Source: Rurimicrobium sp040387755 | Lineage (GTDB): Bacteria; Bacteroidota; Bacteroidia; Chitinophagales; Chitinophagaceae | Direction of reading: 5' to 3' | DNA: 64,000 bases | Assembly: GCA_040387755.1 (NCBI GenBank) | Contig: JAZKDB010000002.1 | Span: 1,674,001-1,738,000, forward strand | In this document: piece after piece, positions 9,268 to 17,046 of the stretch | Position numbering within the stretch: position 1 is the first letter of the stretch | Layout: every line of letters begins with the position of its first letter | Position numbers and translations under genes: made by a program | The notes under the pieces: generated by a model | What the model saw: the letters and a program-made list of their open reading frames with translations, nothing else | Databases searched by the model: none | Told to the model about the DNA's origin: nothing

Positions 9268-9380
9268 GACTATTTTGCTTTTAATATACTGGTGAAGATA
9301 ATATCAAGACATTTAAATAGCTAATAAATACGCAATTTATCGTATTGTACTTGCCATGGTGTACTGCTACATTTGTTATC
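9268..9380. other. Intergenic, divergent promoter region
   Basis: Non-coding stretch between the kinase start and the predicted RNA at 9381. It carries the RNA promoter but no coding frame, and no recognisable -7 box for the minus-strand kinase gene. Confidence 0.5.
9345..9375 (+). promoter_or_regulatory. Promoter of a predicted structured RNA
   Basis: TTG at 9345-9347 and a perfect -7 box TACATTTG at 9368-9375, separated by 20 nt, the spacing expected of Bacteroidota housekeeping promoters. The start of transcription should be near 9380-9383. No coding frame follows; the transcript would end at the terminator at 9494-9551. Confidence 0.6.
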
Positions 9381-9551
9381 TCAATTCTTTATTCCAAAAA
9401 CGGTGTCCTGAGCAAAAGCCTGTGAAGTGCAAACAAATAAAAGTTGTGAAAAACACAAAACAGAGCCTTTCCTATTAAATCAAAAACAAACATAGCAGCC
9501 AAACGATAAAACATTTTACTTAGGTCACCGTTATTGTTTGGCTGCTTTTTT
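9381..9551 (+). ncRNA. Candidate structured ncRNA, about 170 nt
   Basis: No protein-coding frame is present, but the stretch has its own promoter and an intrinsic terminator. Two strong helices are visible. Helix A pairs 9399-9412 with 9519-9532 (13 of 14 positions pair, one T-T mismatch and one G-U). Helix B pairs 9494-9509 with 9531-9546 (16 positions, one G-U) and is followed by a T run. The 3' arm of A lies in the loop of B, so both together form an H-type pseudoknot, or they alternate. A small hairpin (TTGTG/CACAA near 9434-9448) lies between. Size and long closing helix recall 6S RNA, but I see no diagnostic sequence, and a cis-acting leader for the iron-permease gene at 9684 is also possible. 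Confidence 0.55.
9494..9551 (+). terminator. Intrinsic terminator ending the predicted RNA
   Basis: Sixteen-pair stem AGCAGCCAAACGATAA / TTATTGTTTGGCTGCT with one G-U pair, 21-nt loop, then six T. There is no plus-strand gene upstream in reach, which is what points to an RNA gene. Confidence 0.75.
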
Positions 9552-9683
9552 ATTACTATTCTTTAGTTTCCCTGCAGGGAAAGACCTTTCCTTTATTGAG
9601 CTCAGTAATTGTACGTACCTTTAGTTTCAACGGCTGTATAACTATAAATTTTTACTGAAATGGGCATCAAAAAAAAGGACGAA

Positions 9684-10109
9684 ATGAATATTTTTGAATT
9701 GTTTTCCAAAAAGGTGACAAAAGCAACCGGCAAACCTGCGGCCTTTTTATCAGCCTTTTTAGTTATTGTCATCTGGGCCCTTACCGGACCTTTATTTGGC
9801 TTTTCTGACACATGGCAACTGGTGATAAATACAGGCACTACCATAATTACCTTTCTGATGGTATTTGTTATCCAGCAATCACAGAATAAAGATACGCTGG
9901 CCATACAGCTCAAACTTAATGAGCTAATTGCCTCGAGCGAAAAAGCGAGTAATCGTCTGGTAGATATTGAAGACCTTACCGAAGAAGAATTGGATAAGCT
10001 GAAAAGGTTCTACATTAAATTATCCGAGCTTGCCGCGAAAGAAGATAATACACTGGCTTCACACTCTATTGACGAAGCTCATGAGGTGCATAAAGCCAAG
10101 CAAAAATAA
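9684..10109 (+). CDS. Low-affinity iron permease family protein
   Basis: Small membrane protein of the low-affinity iron permease family (PF04120 type), about 141 residues. The start MNIFELFSKKVTKATGKPAA matches how bacterial members begin, so the ATG at 9684 is preferred over the ATG at 9660. Two membrane helices follow (about residues 17-37 and 48-66), the second containing INTGTTIITFLMVFVIQQSQNKD, the family hallmark. The C-terminal third is charged and helical. The yeast namesake Fet4 transports iron, but these short bacterial forms have no proven transport role. It is a single gene closed by a terminator at 10113. Confidence 0.8.
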   Translation: MNIFELFSKKVTKATGKPAAFLSAFLVIVIWALTGPLFGFSDTWQLVINTGTTIITFLMVFVIQQSQNKDTLAIQLKLNELIASSEKASNRLVDIEDLTEEELDKLKRFYIKLSELAAKEDNTLASHSIDEAHEVHKAKQK

Positions 10110-10112
10110 AAC

Positions 10113-10144
10113 GGTGCTGAAAGATTAATTTCAGCACCATTTTT
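10113..10144. terminator. Bidirectional intrinsic terminator
   Basis: Perfect 10-bp stem GGTGCTGAAA / TTTCAGCACC with a 6-nt loop. A T run follows on the plus strand, and the minus strand reads GTTTTATTTTT after the stem, so it serves both the iron-permease gene and the DUF1015 operon. Confidence 0.85.
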
Positions 10145-10172
10145 ATAAGATGTCACCTTATCAGAGAAAAAA

Positions 10173-11417
10173 CTAAATCGTGTACACTACTAAACCATCA
10201 CGCGTTTTAGGCTCAAACCAGGTGCTTTTGGGTGGCATTACCTGCCCGCTGTCCGCTATATCAAATAACTGTTGAATGCTTACAGGATAACACGAAAATG
10301 CTACTGCCATATCTCCGCTGTTCACTCTTACTTCAAGTTCTTTCAAGCCACGGATACCTCCCACAAAATCCACACGTTTATCTGTACGTGGGTCATGTAT
10401 TTCCAGGATTCTAGACAGTACTTTGTTTTGCAAAATAGTCACATCCAAGATACCAATAGGGTCATTTGTATAGGCAGTGGGTTTTGCAGTTAAACGATAC
10501 CATGAGTCTCCCAGATACATACCAAATTCATGCGGCACAGCCGGACGATAGGGCTCAGCTCCACCCAGATTCTCAACCAGAAAATCTTCCTTAAGAGCTT
10601 CTCTAAATTGCTCTTCTGTCAAGCCATTAAGATCTTTGGCAACACGATTATAATCAAGTATTGCCAATTGGCTTGCCGGGAAAATAGCAGTAATAAAATA
10701 GTTGAACGATTCTTCACCGGTGATAGACATATCACTGCCCTTCATTTCTTCATAAACCTTAGCTGCAGATGCTGCACGGTGGTGCCCGTCTGCTATATAG
10801 GTAGCCGGAACCTCTTCATTGAAAAGGCGTGTGATACTGGCTACTTTGGAATAATTGTCCATTACCCAAAAGCGATGTTTGATGCCATCCTCCGAAGTAA
10901 AATCATACGTTGGTGCATGTTCAATCTTCCACGTATCAATAATACTCTGAACATCTGCCTGATCATTGTAAGCGAGGAAAACAATTCCTGTTTGCGCTCT
11001 GGTATTTTTGATATGATTAATGCGGTCCAATTCCTTTTCGGGGCGGGTAAATTCATGTTTTTTAATAACTCCTTTATTATAATCTTCTATTGACGAACCA
11101 CAAATCAGACCTGTTTGAGCACGGCCGTTCATCACCAATTCATATATGTAGTAACAAGGTTCTGTATCCTGCAAGAGAATACCATCTGCTATCATTTGAT
11201 CCAGATTTTCTTTGGCTTTTTGATACACCTGAAGACTGTGTACGTCCACGCTTTCAGGCAAATCTATTTCTGCACGGGTTACATGATAAAAATTGTACGG
11301 GCTTTTGGCAACAGCTTTAGCCTCAGCTACATTTACTACATCGTAAGGTAAAGTTGCTACTAACTCTGCCAGTTCTTGTTTTGGTCTCAATCCTTTAAAA
11401 GGAATAATCTTTGCCAT
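10173..11417 (-). CDS. DUF1015 family protein linked to serC
   Basis: A 414-residue cytosolic protein that matches the DUF1015 family along its length: N-terminal IIPFKGLRP, then LPYDVVN, SPYNFYHVTR, and the central TYIADGHHRAASA. The DGHHR segment resembles the nucleotide-binding motif of ParB/sulfiredoxin-fold proteins, including the archaeal serine kinase SerK; this is a resemblance, not proof. It lies two bases after the stop of serC and is therefore the last gene of the DUF502-serC-DUF1015 operon. The link with serC is one I recall as frequent in this phylum, so a role in phosphoserine or serine metabolism is a reasonable guess. No serB or serA is visible here. Confidence 0.85.
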   Translation of the reverse strand: MAKIIPFKGLRPKQELAELVATLPYDVVNVAEAKAVAKSPYNFYHVTRAEIDLPESVDVHSLQVYQKAKENLDQMIADGILLQDTEPCYYIYELVMNGRAQTGLICGSSIEDYNKGVIKKHEFTRPEKELDRINHIKNTRAQTGIVFLAYNDQADVQSIIDTWKIEHAPTYDFTSEDGIKHRFWVMDNYSKVASITRLFNEEVPATYIADGHHRAASAAKVYEEMKGSDMSITGEESFNYFITAIFPASQLAILDYNRVAKDLNGLTEEQFREALKEDFLVENLGGAEPYRPAVPHEFGMYLGDSWYRLTAKPTAYTNDPIGILDVTILQNKVLSRILEIHDPRTDKRVDFVGGIRGLKELEVRVNSGDMAVAFSCYPVSIQQLFDIADSGQVMPPKSTWFEPKTRDGLVVYTI

Positions 11418-11419
11418 AG

Positions 11420-12520
11420 TTAATTATGTATGTTTTTTTGTTGTTGTTCGAAATCCTGCAATAATGATACAAATTTTTCTACATGTTCCAATGTTATTGC
11501 ATTATACAAAGAGACGCGAAGTCCACCCACACTCCGATGCCCTGCAATCCCTTCAATACCATTCTGTGTAGCAAAGGCTATTAAAGCCTGCTCTATATCT
11601 TTAGTTAAAGCCCTGAATACCACATTCATCTTACTGCGGTCGCTCTCTTTGACAATCGGTAAGAGTAATGAATTACGGTCAATTTCATCATACAGCAAAC
11701 TCGCCTTGGCAATGTTGTTTTTTTCTATTGTATCTATGCCCTGACTCTTTATCCATCGTAGCGTAAGCAGGGAAACATAAATACCAAAAACGGGCGGTGT
11801 ATTCAGAACAGAATTGTTGACTGCCTGTTGTTGATAGTCCAAAATCGGTGGCAGCTTACGTACGATTTTGCTCAACATATTTTTCTTAACGACTACTAAT
11901 GTTACGCCGGCTGCACCCAAATTTTTTTGCGCAACTGCATAAAATAAATCGTAACGACTATAATCTCTGTTTTCTGAAAAAATATCGCTGCTCATGTCTG
12001 CAAATAATGGAACAGTGCATTCCGGAATCTGCGAAAACTGGGAGCCAAAGATGGTATTATTGGTAGTATAATGTACATAACTCAGCGACTGAGTAATAGG
12101 GCAATTGAACGAGGGTAATGAGGTGTAATTTTCTGCTCTTGTAGAGGCAAGTGTTTGTACATTACCATATTGCCTGGCATGCTCCTGTGCATCATGTGCC
12201 CAAAATCCACTGTCAATATAACCGGCAGTGGCATTGCTTTCCAGAAAATTCATGGGTATCATGGCAAATTGCAATCTTCCACCCCCCTGAAGCCAAAGCA
12301 CCTCATATTCATTAGCGCTCAAGCCTGTCAGTTCAAGAACAAGTTGTTTGCTTTCTGCCAATAAATCGTCAAACAAATGACCACCACGATGAGGGATTTC
12401 TAAAATAGAAAGTCCTGAATGATTATAATTGAGAATGGCTTGGGAAGCTGAATGTAAAACCTCCTGTGGCAAGGCTGCCGGACCGGCACCAAAATTGATG
12501 ATAGATTTGTTTTGCTCCAT
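11420..12520 (-). CDS. serC: Phosphoserine aminotransferase
   Basis: PLP-dependent class V aminotransferase that converts 3-phosphohydroxypyruvate and glutamate to 3-phosphoserine, the second step of serine synthesis, and also acts in pyridoxal phosphate synthesis. The protein is 366 residues, normal for SerC. It starts SIINFGAGPAALPQEVL with the typical NFGAGPAALP, has SILEIPHRG and the LQGGGRLQFAMIPMNFL loop, and the PLP-lysine region AVAQKNLGAAGVTLVVVKK. The C-terminal GHRSVGGLRVSLYNA is the family signature. Its ATG overlaps the stop of the DUF502 gene as TAATG, and the DUF1015 gene follows two bases after it, so the three are co-translated. Confidence 0.96.
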   Translation of the reverse strand: MEQNKSIINFGAGPAALPQEVLHSASQAILNYNHSGLSILEIPHRGGHLFDDLLAESKQLVLELTGLSANEYEVLWLQGGGRLQFAMIPMNFLESNATAGYIDSGFWAHDAQEHARQYGNVQTLASTRAENYTSLPSFNCPITQSLSYVHYTTNNTIFGSQFSQIPECTVPLFADMSSDIFSENRDYSRYDLFYAVAQKNLGAAGVTLVVVKKNMLSKIVRKLPPILDYQQQAVNNSVLNTPPVFGIYVSLLTLRWIKSQGIDTIEKNNIAKASLLYDEIDRNSLLLPIVKESDRSKMNVVFRALTKDIEQALIAFATQNGIEGIAGHRSVGGLRVSLYNAITLEHVEKFVSLLQDFEQQQKNIHN

Positions 12521-13116
12521 TATTTTTTTTCCTCTTCCTGGCTAAAGGTAATCCCACCGCTTACAGCAAATTTCATCGCTTCAGCAGCATCCATTTTTGT
12601 TACTGGCTTCGTCTCACTTTTGCTTACTACAATTACCCAGCCGGATATGGCATAGGCATGAGGCATATAGACTGCAACCTTGTCTTCCATTCCCAGATAA
12701 TCCATACTCTTCTGAGTCAAAAAACCGATACGCCAAATCTCGGGTTCATAATTGACACGAACCCACACCGGTTTGTTAAACTTGCGTTTATCTCCCACAA
12801 AAGACCCCATCACCTCTTTTACAGAAGAATAAATATGTTTAATGCCAGGGGTATGCTCCAAAACATGATTGAATCCGTCAATGGCTTTTGCAAAGAAAAA
12901 TCGGGTACCCAGATAACCAACGAGAGTGACACAGGTAATGACAATCAAAAAGCCCAAACCTCTGGGTACTTTCATATTGACTACCCCTTCGAAAGGAATG
13001 AGATCATCAACATTAACAAATATCCAATAAATCACATAAGCGGTAACAGCTACCGGACCAAGCACAACCAATCCTTGAAAAAAGGAACGAACTAAAAGCT
13101 TTGCGAAGCGACGCAT
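12520..13116 (-). CDS. DUF502 family membrane protein
   Basis: Membrane protein of the DUF502 family, 198 residues from the ATG at 13116. It has two N-terminal membrane helices (about 12-32 and 52-72) with FFQGLVVLGPVAVTAYVIYW between, then the family motifs TPGIKHIYSSVKEV and YMPHAYAISGWVIVV in a soluble domain. An upstream in-frame ATG at 13155 is rejected because the -7 box at 13141-13148 lies between the two. First gene of the operon with serC; why a membrane protein of unknown function is tied to serine synthesis is unclear. Confidence 0.85.
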   Translation of the reverse strand: MRRFAKLLVRSFFQGLVVLGPVAVTAYVIYWIFVNVDDLIPFEGVVNMKVPRGLGFLIVITCVTLVGYLGTRFFFAKAIDGFNHVLEHTPGIKHIYSSVKEVMGSFVGDKRKFNKPVWVRVNYEPEIWRIGFLTQKSMDYLGMEDKVAVYMPHAYAISGWVIVVSKSETKPVTKMDAAEAMKFAVSGGITFSQEEEKK

Positions 13117-13140
13117 GGGGTATGAAAGATGAATGGAGCA

Positions 13141-13148
13141 CAAAGGTA
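13141..13148 (-). promoter_or_regulatory. -7 box of the DUF502-serC-DUF1015 operon
   Basis: Minus-strand TACCTTTG, exact TAnnTTTG. It sets the start of transcription near 13136, a leader of about 20 nt to the ATG at 13116, and excludes the longer start at 13155. Confidence 0.6.
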
Positions 13149-13320
13149 AGTACAAGAAGGTATACCAGAGCCTTAAAAATCTTCTTATTAGTGAAATAGA
13201 TAATTATTTGCCTGTTCTGAGAAAAATTGCCACAATTCAGAATACTTGAATATCCAAAGGCAGGACACTCCTCATTCTCAGTCAGTAAAATTTATAATTC
13301 ATCTTTTCATATAGCTTTTA

Positions 13321-13328
13321 TACTTTTG
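13321..13328 (+). promoter_or_regulatory. -7 box of the DtxR-type gene, leaderless arrangement
   Basis: TACTTTTG, exact consensus. Its final G is six bases before the A of the start codon at 13334, so transcription should begin at or within a base or two of the ATG. Confidence 0.6.
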
Positions 13329-13333
13329 AAGCT

Positions 13334-13987
13334 ATGGTTTCGCTTACCGAAGAAAATTACCTTAAAGCATTATTAAGCCTTGCCAAAGAAAAAGGTGAGG
13401 TAAATGTAAATGAGCTTAGCAAACACTTAGGCATTAAAATGCCTACTGCCAACAGTATGATGAAAAAGCTGGCGGAAAAAAATCTGGTGATTTATGAGAG
13501 CTATAAACCACTGCGCCTAACTGAAAAGGGAAGAAAAGAAGCTGCACTTATTATCCGAAAACATCGTCTGACCGAAATGTTTCTTGTAGACAAAATGGGA
13601 TTTGGCTGGGAACAGGTGCATGCCATTGCCGAACAAATTGAGCACATCCACTCACAGGAATTCTTTGAAAAGATGGACGAACTGCTTGGCTTCCCAAAAT
13701 TTGACCCACATGGCTCGCCTATACCGGACAAAAACGGAAAAATGGAATGGATTACTTACGAATCATTGACAAATTGTAAAACAGGAGACACTGTAACGCT
13801 GGCCGCCGTTTTGGATTCTTCTGATACCTTTCTTAAATTTCTGAACAGCAAAAATCTAAAGCTAGGCTCCAAACTCACTATCAGATCAATTGAAGCTTAT
13901 GATGGCAGTATGACCCTAAATTATGGCACAAAAAAAGATGAAGTGCTTAGTGCTGTAGTTTGTGAAAAGCTCTTGGTACTGAAATAA
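13334..13987 (+). CDS. DtxR/MntR-type metal-dependent repressor
   Basis: Iron- or manganese-responsive transcriptional regulator of 217 residues. Residues 1-65 form the winged helix (SLTEENYLKALLSLAKEKGE, then MPTANSMMKKLAEKNLVIYE), 66-140 the metal-binding and dimerisation domain (RKHRLTEMFLVDKMGF, EQIEHIHSQEFFEKMDELLG, with the HGSPIP loop typical of the family), and 150-217 an SH3-like FeoA domain. The family start MxSLTEENYLK confirms the ATG at 13334. A perfect -7 box ends six bases before that ATG, predicting a leaderless message. It stands alone and converges with the GH3 fusion gene, whose stop codon directly abuts its own. Probable regulon: metal uptake genes outside the window. Confidence 0.92.
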   Translation: MVSLTEENYLKALLSLAKEKGEVNVNELSKHLGIKMPTANSMMKKLAEKNLVIYESYKPLRLTEKGRKEAALIIRKHRLTEMFLVDKMGFGWEQVHAIAEQIEHIHSQEFFEKMDELLGFPKFDPHGSPIPDKNGKMEWITYESLTNCKTGDTVTLAAVLDSSDTFLKFLNSKNLKLGSKLTIRSIEAYDGSMTLNYGTKKDEVLSAVVCEKLLVLK

Positions 13988-16972
13988 CTATTTCAGTTCT
14001 TTAATTTGGGTAGAATACACCTCTGGTCTGCTTTTGTTGACAGGTACACCCAGGGCTTCATAAATATAATCCTGCGCCAATGTGCGCACGCTAAGTTTAT
14101 TAATAGCATTGTTCTCTGCACTTGGGCACACTCTGTTAGACAAGAAAACAAATACTATACCATTAGCCGGATCGGCCCAGGCACAGGTACCCGTGAAACC
14201 CTGATGGCCAAAAGTGTAACCGCTGCAACGCTCTCCACAAGGGCCAGCATCATTGCGCTCGTTCTGTGGTTTATCAAAGCCCAGACCACGCCGACTTCCA
14301 TAAGCATTATAGGCAGTAAATTTCTGTACAGTAGTAGTAGCAAAATATCTCTTGCCGTTATACACACCGTTTTTTTGCAACATTGAAAATATAGCGGCTA
14401 CATCTTCGGCTGTGGCAAACAAGCCCGCATGGCCTGCAACGCCTCCCAATAAAGCTGCTCCTGGATCGTGCACATAACCCTGTATCTGTTGATGACGGAA
14501 AAGCAAATCATTTTCTGTAGGCGCAATCCTGCTCTCAGGAAATTTCTTCAAAGGATTGTAAGTAATATTCTTCAAACCCATAGGGCCATAAAATTTTTGT
14601 TGTGCATACACGTTTAAATCCTTTTGAGTGATGGCTTCCACCACTTTCTGAAGAAAAAGAAAATCCAAATCACTGTAGGTGTACTTACCAATAATTTCCA
14701 AAGGCTGATCTAAAATGCGTCGCCAGATAGTATCTTTAAAATCATTACGCACATACACATCTTTGGCAACAAGTGTATTCCATCCCGCAGATGGACCATT
14801 CCTGTAAAGGTCATTTCTTAAGTCACCAGTCAGCGAGTCAAGCGTTTCTTTGTAAAAAGGAATCCAAGCTTTCAATCCGGCCTGATGCAACAACAAATTT
14901 TTAATTGTGATATTCTGTTTATCAGTACCCGCCACCCAGGGCAGATAGTCCTTTAAACGCTTATTGAGATCAAGCTTACCCTCCTCGTACAGCTTCATAA
15001 CGGCAAGTGTGGTACTCAGCACCTTTGTAATACTGGCAACATCATACAATGTACTTTTATCTACCGCAATTTTCTTTTGATAATCAAGATAGCCAAAGGA
15101 TTCATTATAGATTACATTCCCATTCTGAATGGCCAATACACGCGCACCCGGAAAAACTCTTTGAGCAATACAATTATTCATCAGCGTATTGAGTTTTGTC
15201 AAAGCCACAGTGCTGATAATGCCAGCCTGCTTTGGTTTATCAATTTTACTCAACTCATAAGGCAACTGACTACCTACTGGACTGCTGCTTTTCATTGACG
15301 GGCATATAGTAACAGGCAAATTTCCTTTAGGCATGATATTACCCGAAAGCACTTCTGCTGCAGCACGCTGACTGATGCTGTCGTCTTCATAGAGCACCAA
15401 TGCAGATTTTGTGTCGCAAATAAATTTCATGATATAGGCATTCCCCATCAACACAATAATTGTTCTGGGATGAGTTTGTGCTTTTTTCAAAAACTCAAGC
15501 AAATTGTTATCCAGACCATAATTTTTTGCCGGGTAAATATTAGCCCGGTGAATGGCAATTACATTGACATCAAATTTGTTAAGGCTGTTGTAAGCTTCGT
15601 CTATATTAGCTTTTGATTGCCCTGCCGGCATCCAGCTTGTTGCAATACCCGGAAAAGTTTTGATTAATTCTGTTTCCAAAGCAGACTTATCGGTATTCAA
15701 TCCAATATATTGAACCTTTTGGTTAGCCTGAACAATTTTCTCTAAAATTTTATTCTCATCCCTTACCAAAGTTGCAGCCGCCTCTGCAACATCATGACGC
15801 AAGCGGGCTGTATACTGGTTGAGGTCATTGGTAAGATTAGCTGTATTAACAGGTTTCCACAGATGTAATTTATAATCGAATTTAGCAGACAATATTTTTT
15901 TTACCCGCTGTTCCAAATCAGCATCTGTAAACCGTCCTTCGTGCAATGCCGTTTTAATTTTGTCAATAGCCACTGGTACATCCTGAGAAAACAATAAAAC
16001 ATCGTTACCTGCAAGGAATGCTCTTAAATCCACTTCGCCAGGCTTAAAATATTTTGCAACCCCATCCATATTCAAGGCATCGGTAAAAACCAATCCGCTA
16101 AATCCCATCTCATTTTTCAACAGGTTTGTCACTGTATTACGGGATAATGTAGTGGGTACATGAGGTTCCTGCTCCAATGCAGGAACTTCGAGATGGGCAA
16201 TCATTACACTTTGGGCTCCTTCTTTAATTAACTGTTTAAAGGGATATAATTCAAGGTCGTGCAGTTCTGAAAGCGTACGGTTAATCATAGGCAAATCCTT
16301 ATGCGAATCTGTGGCGGTATTGCCATGGCCCGGAAAATGTTTGAGACAAGCCATTACACCATTATCCTGCAAGCCTTTCATATAAGCCCTGCCCATATCA
16401 GTTACCAATGCCTTGTGCTCTCCAAAAGACCTGCTGTTGATAACAGGATTATCTGCATTATTGTTAATGTCTATATCCGGGGCAAAGTCTATATGAACGC
16501 CCATGCGGCGGCATTGATACGCAATAGCCATAGCCACCTGATACATGAGAGCAGTATCACGGGTTGCGCCCAACATCATCTGTCTGGGCAAATTCATTAC
16601 ACTATCCAGACGCATACCGAGGCCCCATTCTGCATCCATAGAAAGGAGTAAAGGAACCTGTGCCATTAGCTGATATTTATTCGTAAGATTTGCCTGCCTT
16701 ACCGGTCCTCCCTGCATAAAAATCAGACCACCTATCTGATGGTTTTGTATCAATTGTTCAATTGCAGCCTGATTAATTTTGGGGCCTCCGCTATAAGCCG
16801 CCACCATAAAAAGCTGACCAATTTTTTCATCCAGATTCAAAGACTTATAGACACTGTCTACCCATCTGTTCCTTGGATAATTCCGGGCAGTCTCAAGAGA
16901 AATCTGAGCACTGGTGGATTTATTAAAAGTAATGACTACTAAAAATAAATATAAGAATTGGCGCATTGTCAT
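13988..16972 (-). CDS. Secreted GH3 N-acetylhexosaminidase / beta-lactamase-fold fusion
   Basis: A 994-residue exported protein with two enzymes in one chain. A signal peptide (about 1-22) is followed by a glycoside hydrolase family 3 domain (about 35-370) with KHFPGHG at 211-217, the DSH general-acid loop of NagZ-type hexosaminidases at 222-224 and the nucleophile Asp in FTDALNMDG near 298. A GH3 C-terminal-like region reaches about 560. The last 400 residues are a serine beta-lactamase/transpeptidase fold with SITK (647-650), YSD (766-768) and FGHQGFTGT. Such fusions are known in Bacteroidota and are thought to act on peptidoglycan sugars and peptides or ester substituents. A -7 box at 16977-16984 lies five bases before the ATG. 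Confidence 0.9.
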   Translation of the reverse strand: MTMRQFLYLFLVVITFNKSTSAQISLETARNYPRNRWVDSVYKSLNLDEKIGQLFMVAAYSGGPKINQAAIEQLIQNHQIGGLIFMQGGPVRQANLTNKYQLMAQVPLLLSMDAEWGLGMRLDSVMNLPRQMMLGATRDTALMYQVAMAIAYQCRRMGVHIDFAPDIDINNNADNPVINSRSFGEHKALVTDMGRAYMKGLQDNGVMACLKHFPGHGNTATDSHKDLPMINRTLSELHDLELYPFKQLIKEGAQSVMIAHLEVPALEQEPHVPTTLSRNTVTNLLKNEMGFSGLVFTDALNMDGVAKYFKPGEVDLRAFLAGNDVLLFSQDVPVAIDKIKTALHEGRFTDADLEQRVKKILSAKFDYKLHLWKPVNTANLTNDLNQYTARLRHDVAEAAATLVRDENKILEKIVQANQKVQYIGLNTDKSALETELIKTFPGIATSWMPAGQSKANIDEAYNSLNKFDVNVIAIHRANIYPAKNYGLDNNLLEFLKKAQTHPRTIIVLMGNAYIMKFICDTKSALVLYEDDSISQRAAAEVLSGNIMPKGNLPVTICPSMKSSSPVGSQLPYELSKIDKPKQAGIISTVALTKLNTLMNNCIAQRVFPGARVLAIQNGNVIYNESFGYLDYQKKIAVDKSTLYDVASITKVLSTTLAVMKLYEEGKLDLNKRLKDYLPWVAGTDKQNITIKNLLLHQAGLKAWIPFYKETLDSLTGDLRNDLYRNGPSAGWNTLVAKDVYVRNDFKDTIWRRILDQPLEIIGKYTYSDLDFLFLQKVVEAITQKDLNVYAQQKFYGPMGLKNITYNPLKKFPESRIAPTENDLLFRHQQIQGYVHDPGAALLGGVAGHAGLFATAEDVAAIFSMLQKNGVYNGKRYFATTTVQKFTAYNAYGSRRGLGFDKPQNERNDAGPCGERCSGYTFGHQGFTGTCAWADPANGIVFVFLSNRVCPSAENNAINKLSVRTLAQDYIYEALGVPVNKSRPEVYSTQIKELK

Positions 16973-16976
16973 GATT

Positions 16977-16984
16977 CAAAAATA
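16977..16984 (-). promoter_or_regulatory. -7 box of the GH3/beta-lactamase gene, leaderless arrangement
   Basis: Minus-strand TATTTTTG. Only four bases separate it from the ATG at 16972, so the message is predicted to be leaderless from that ATG, or to have a leader of about five bases if MRQ (16966) is used. Confidence 0.5.
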
Positions 16985-17046
16985 GGATTTATTGATTTTC
17001 TTTTACAGTAGAATTAAGAGTACTTTACCAATTAATTACAGATAGC

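Noticed and set aside
9381..9551. Firm naming of the RNA as 6S RNA
   Set aside because: Only size and a closing helix fit. I see no diagnostic open-complex-like bulge and the terminator pairing overlaps the helix, so the name is left open.
10530..11093. 187-codon plus-strand frame inside the DUF1015 gene
   Set aside because: Opposite strand carries a complete DUF1015 protein; this frame is Cys/Phe/Ile-rich noise with no start signal.
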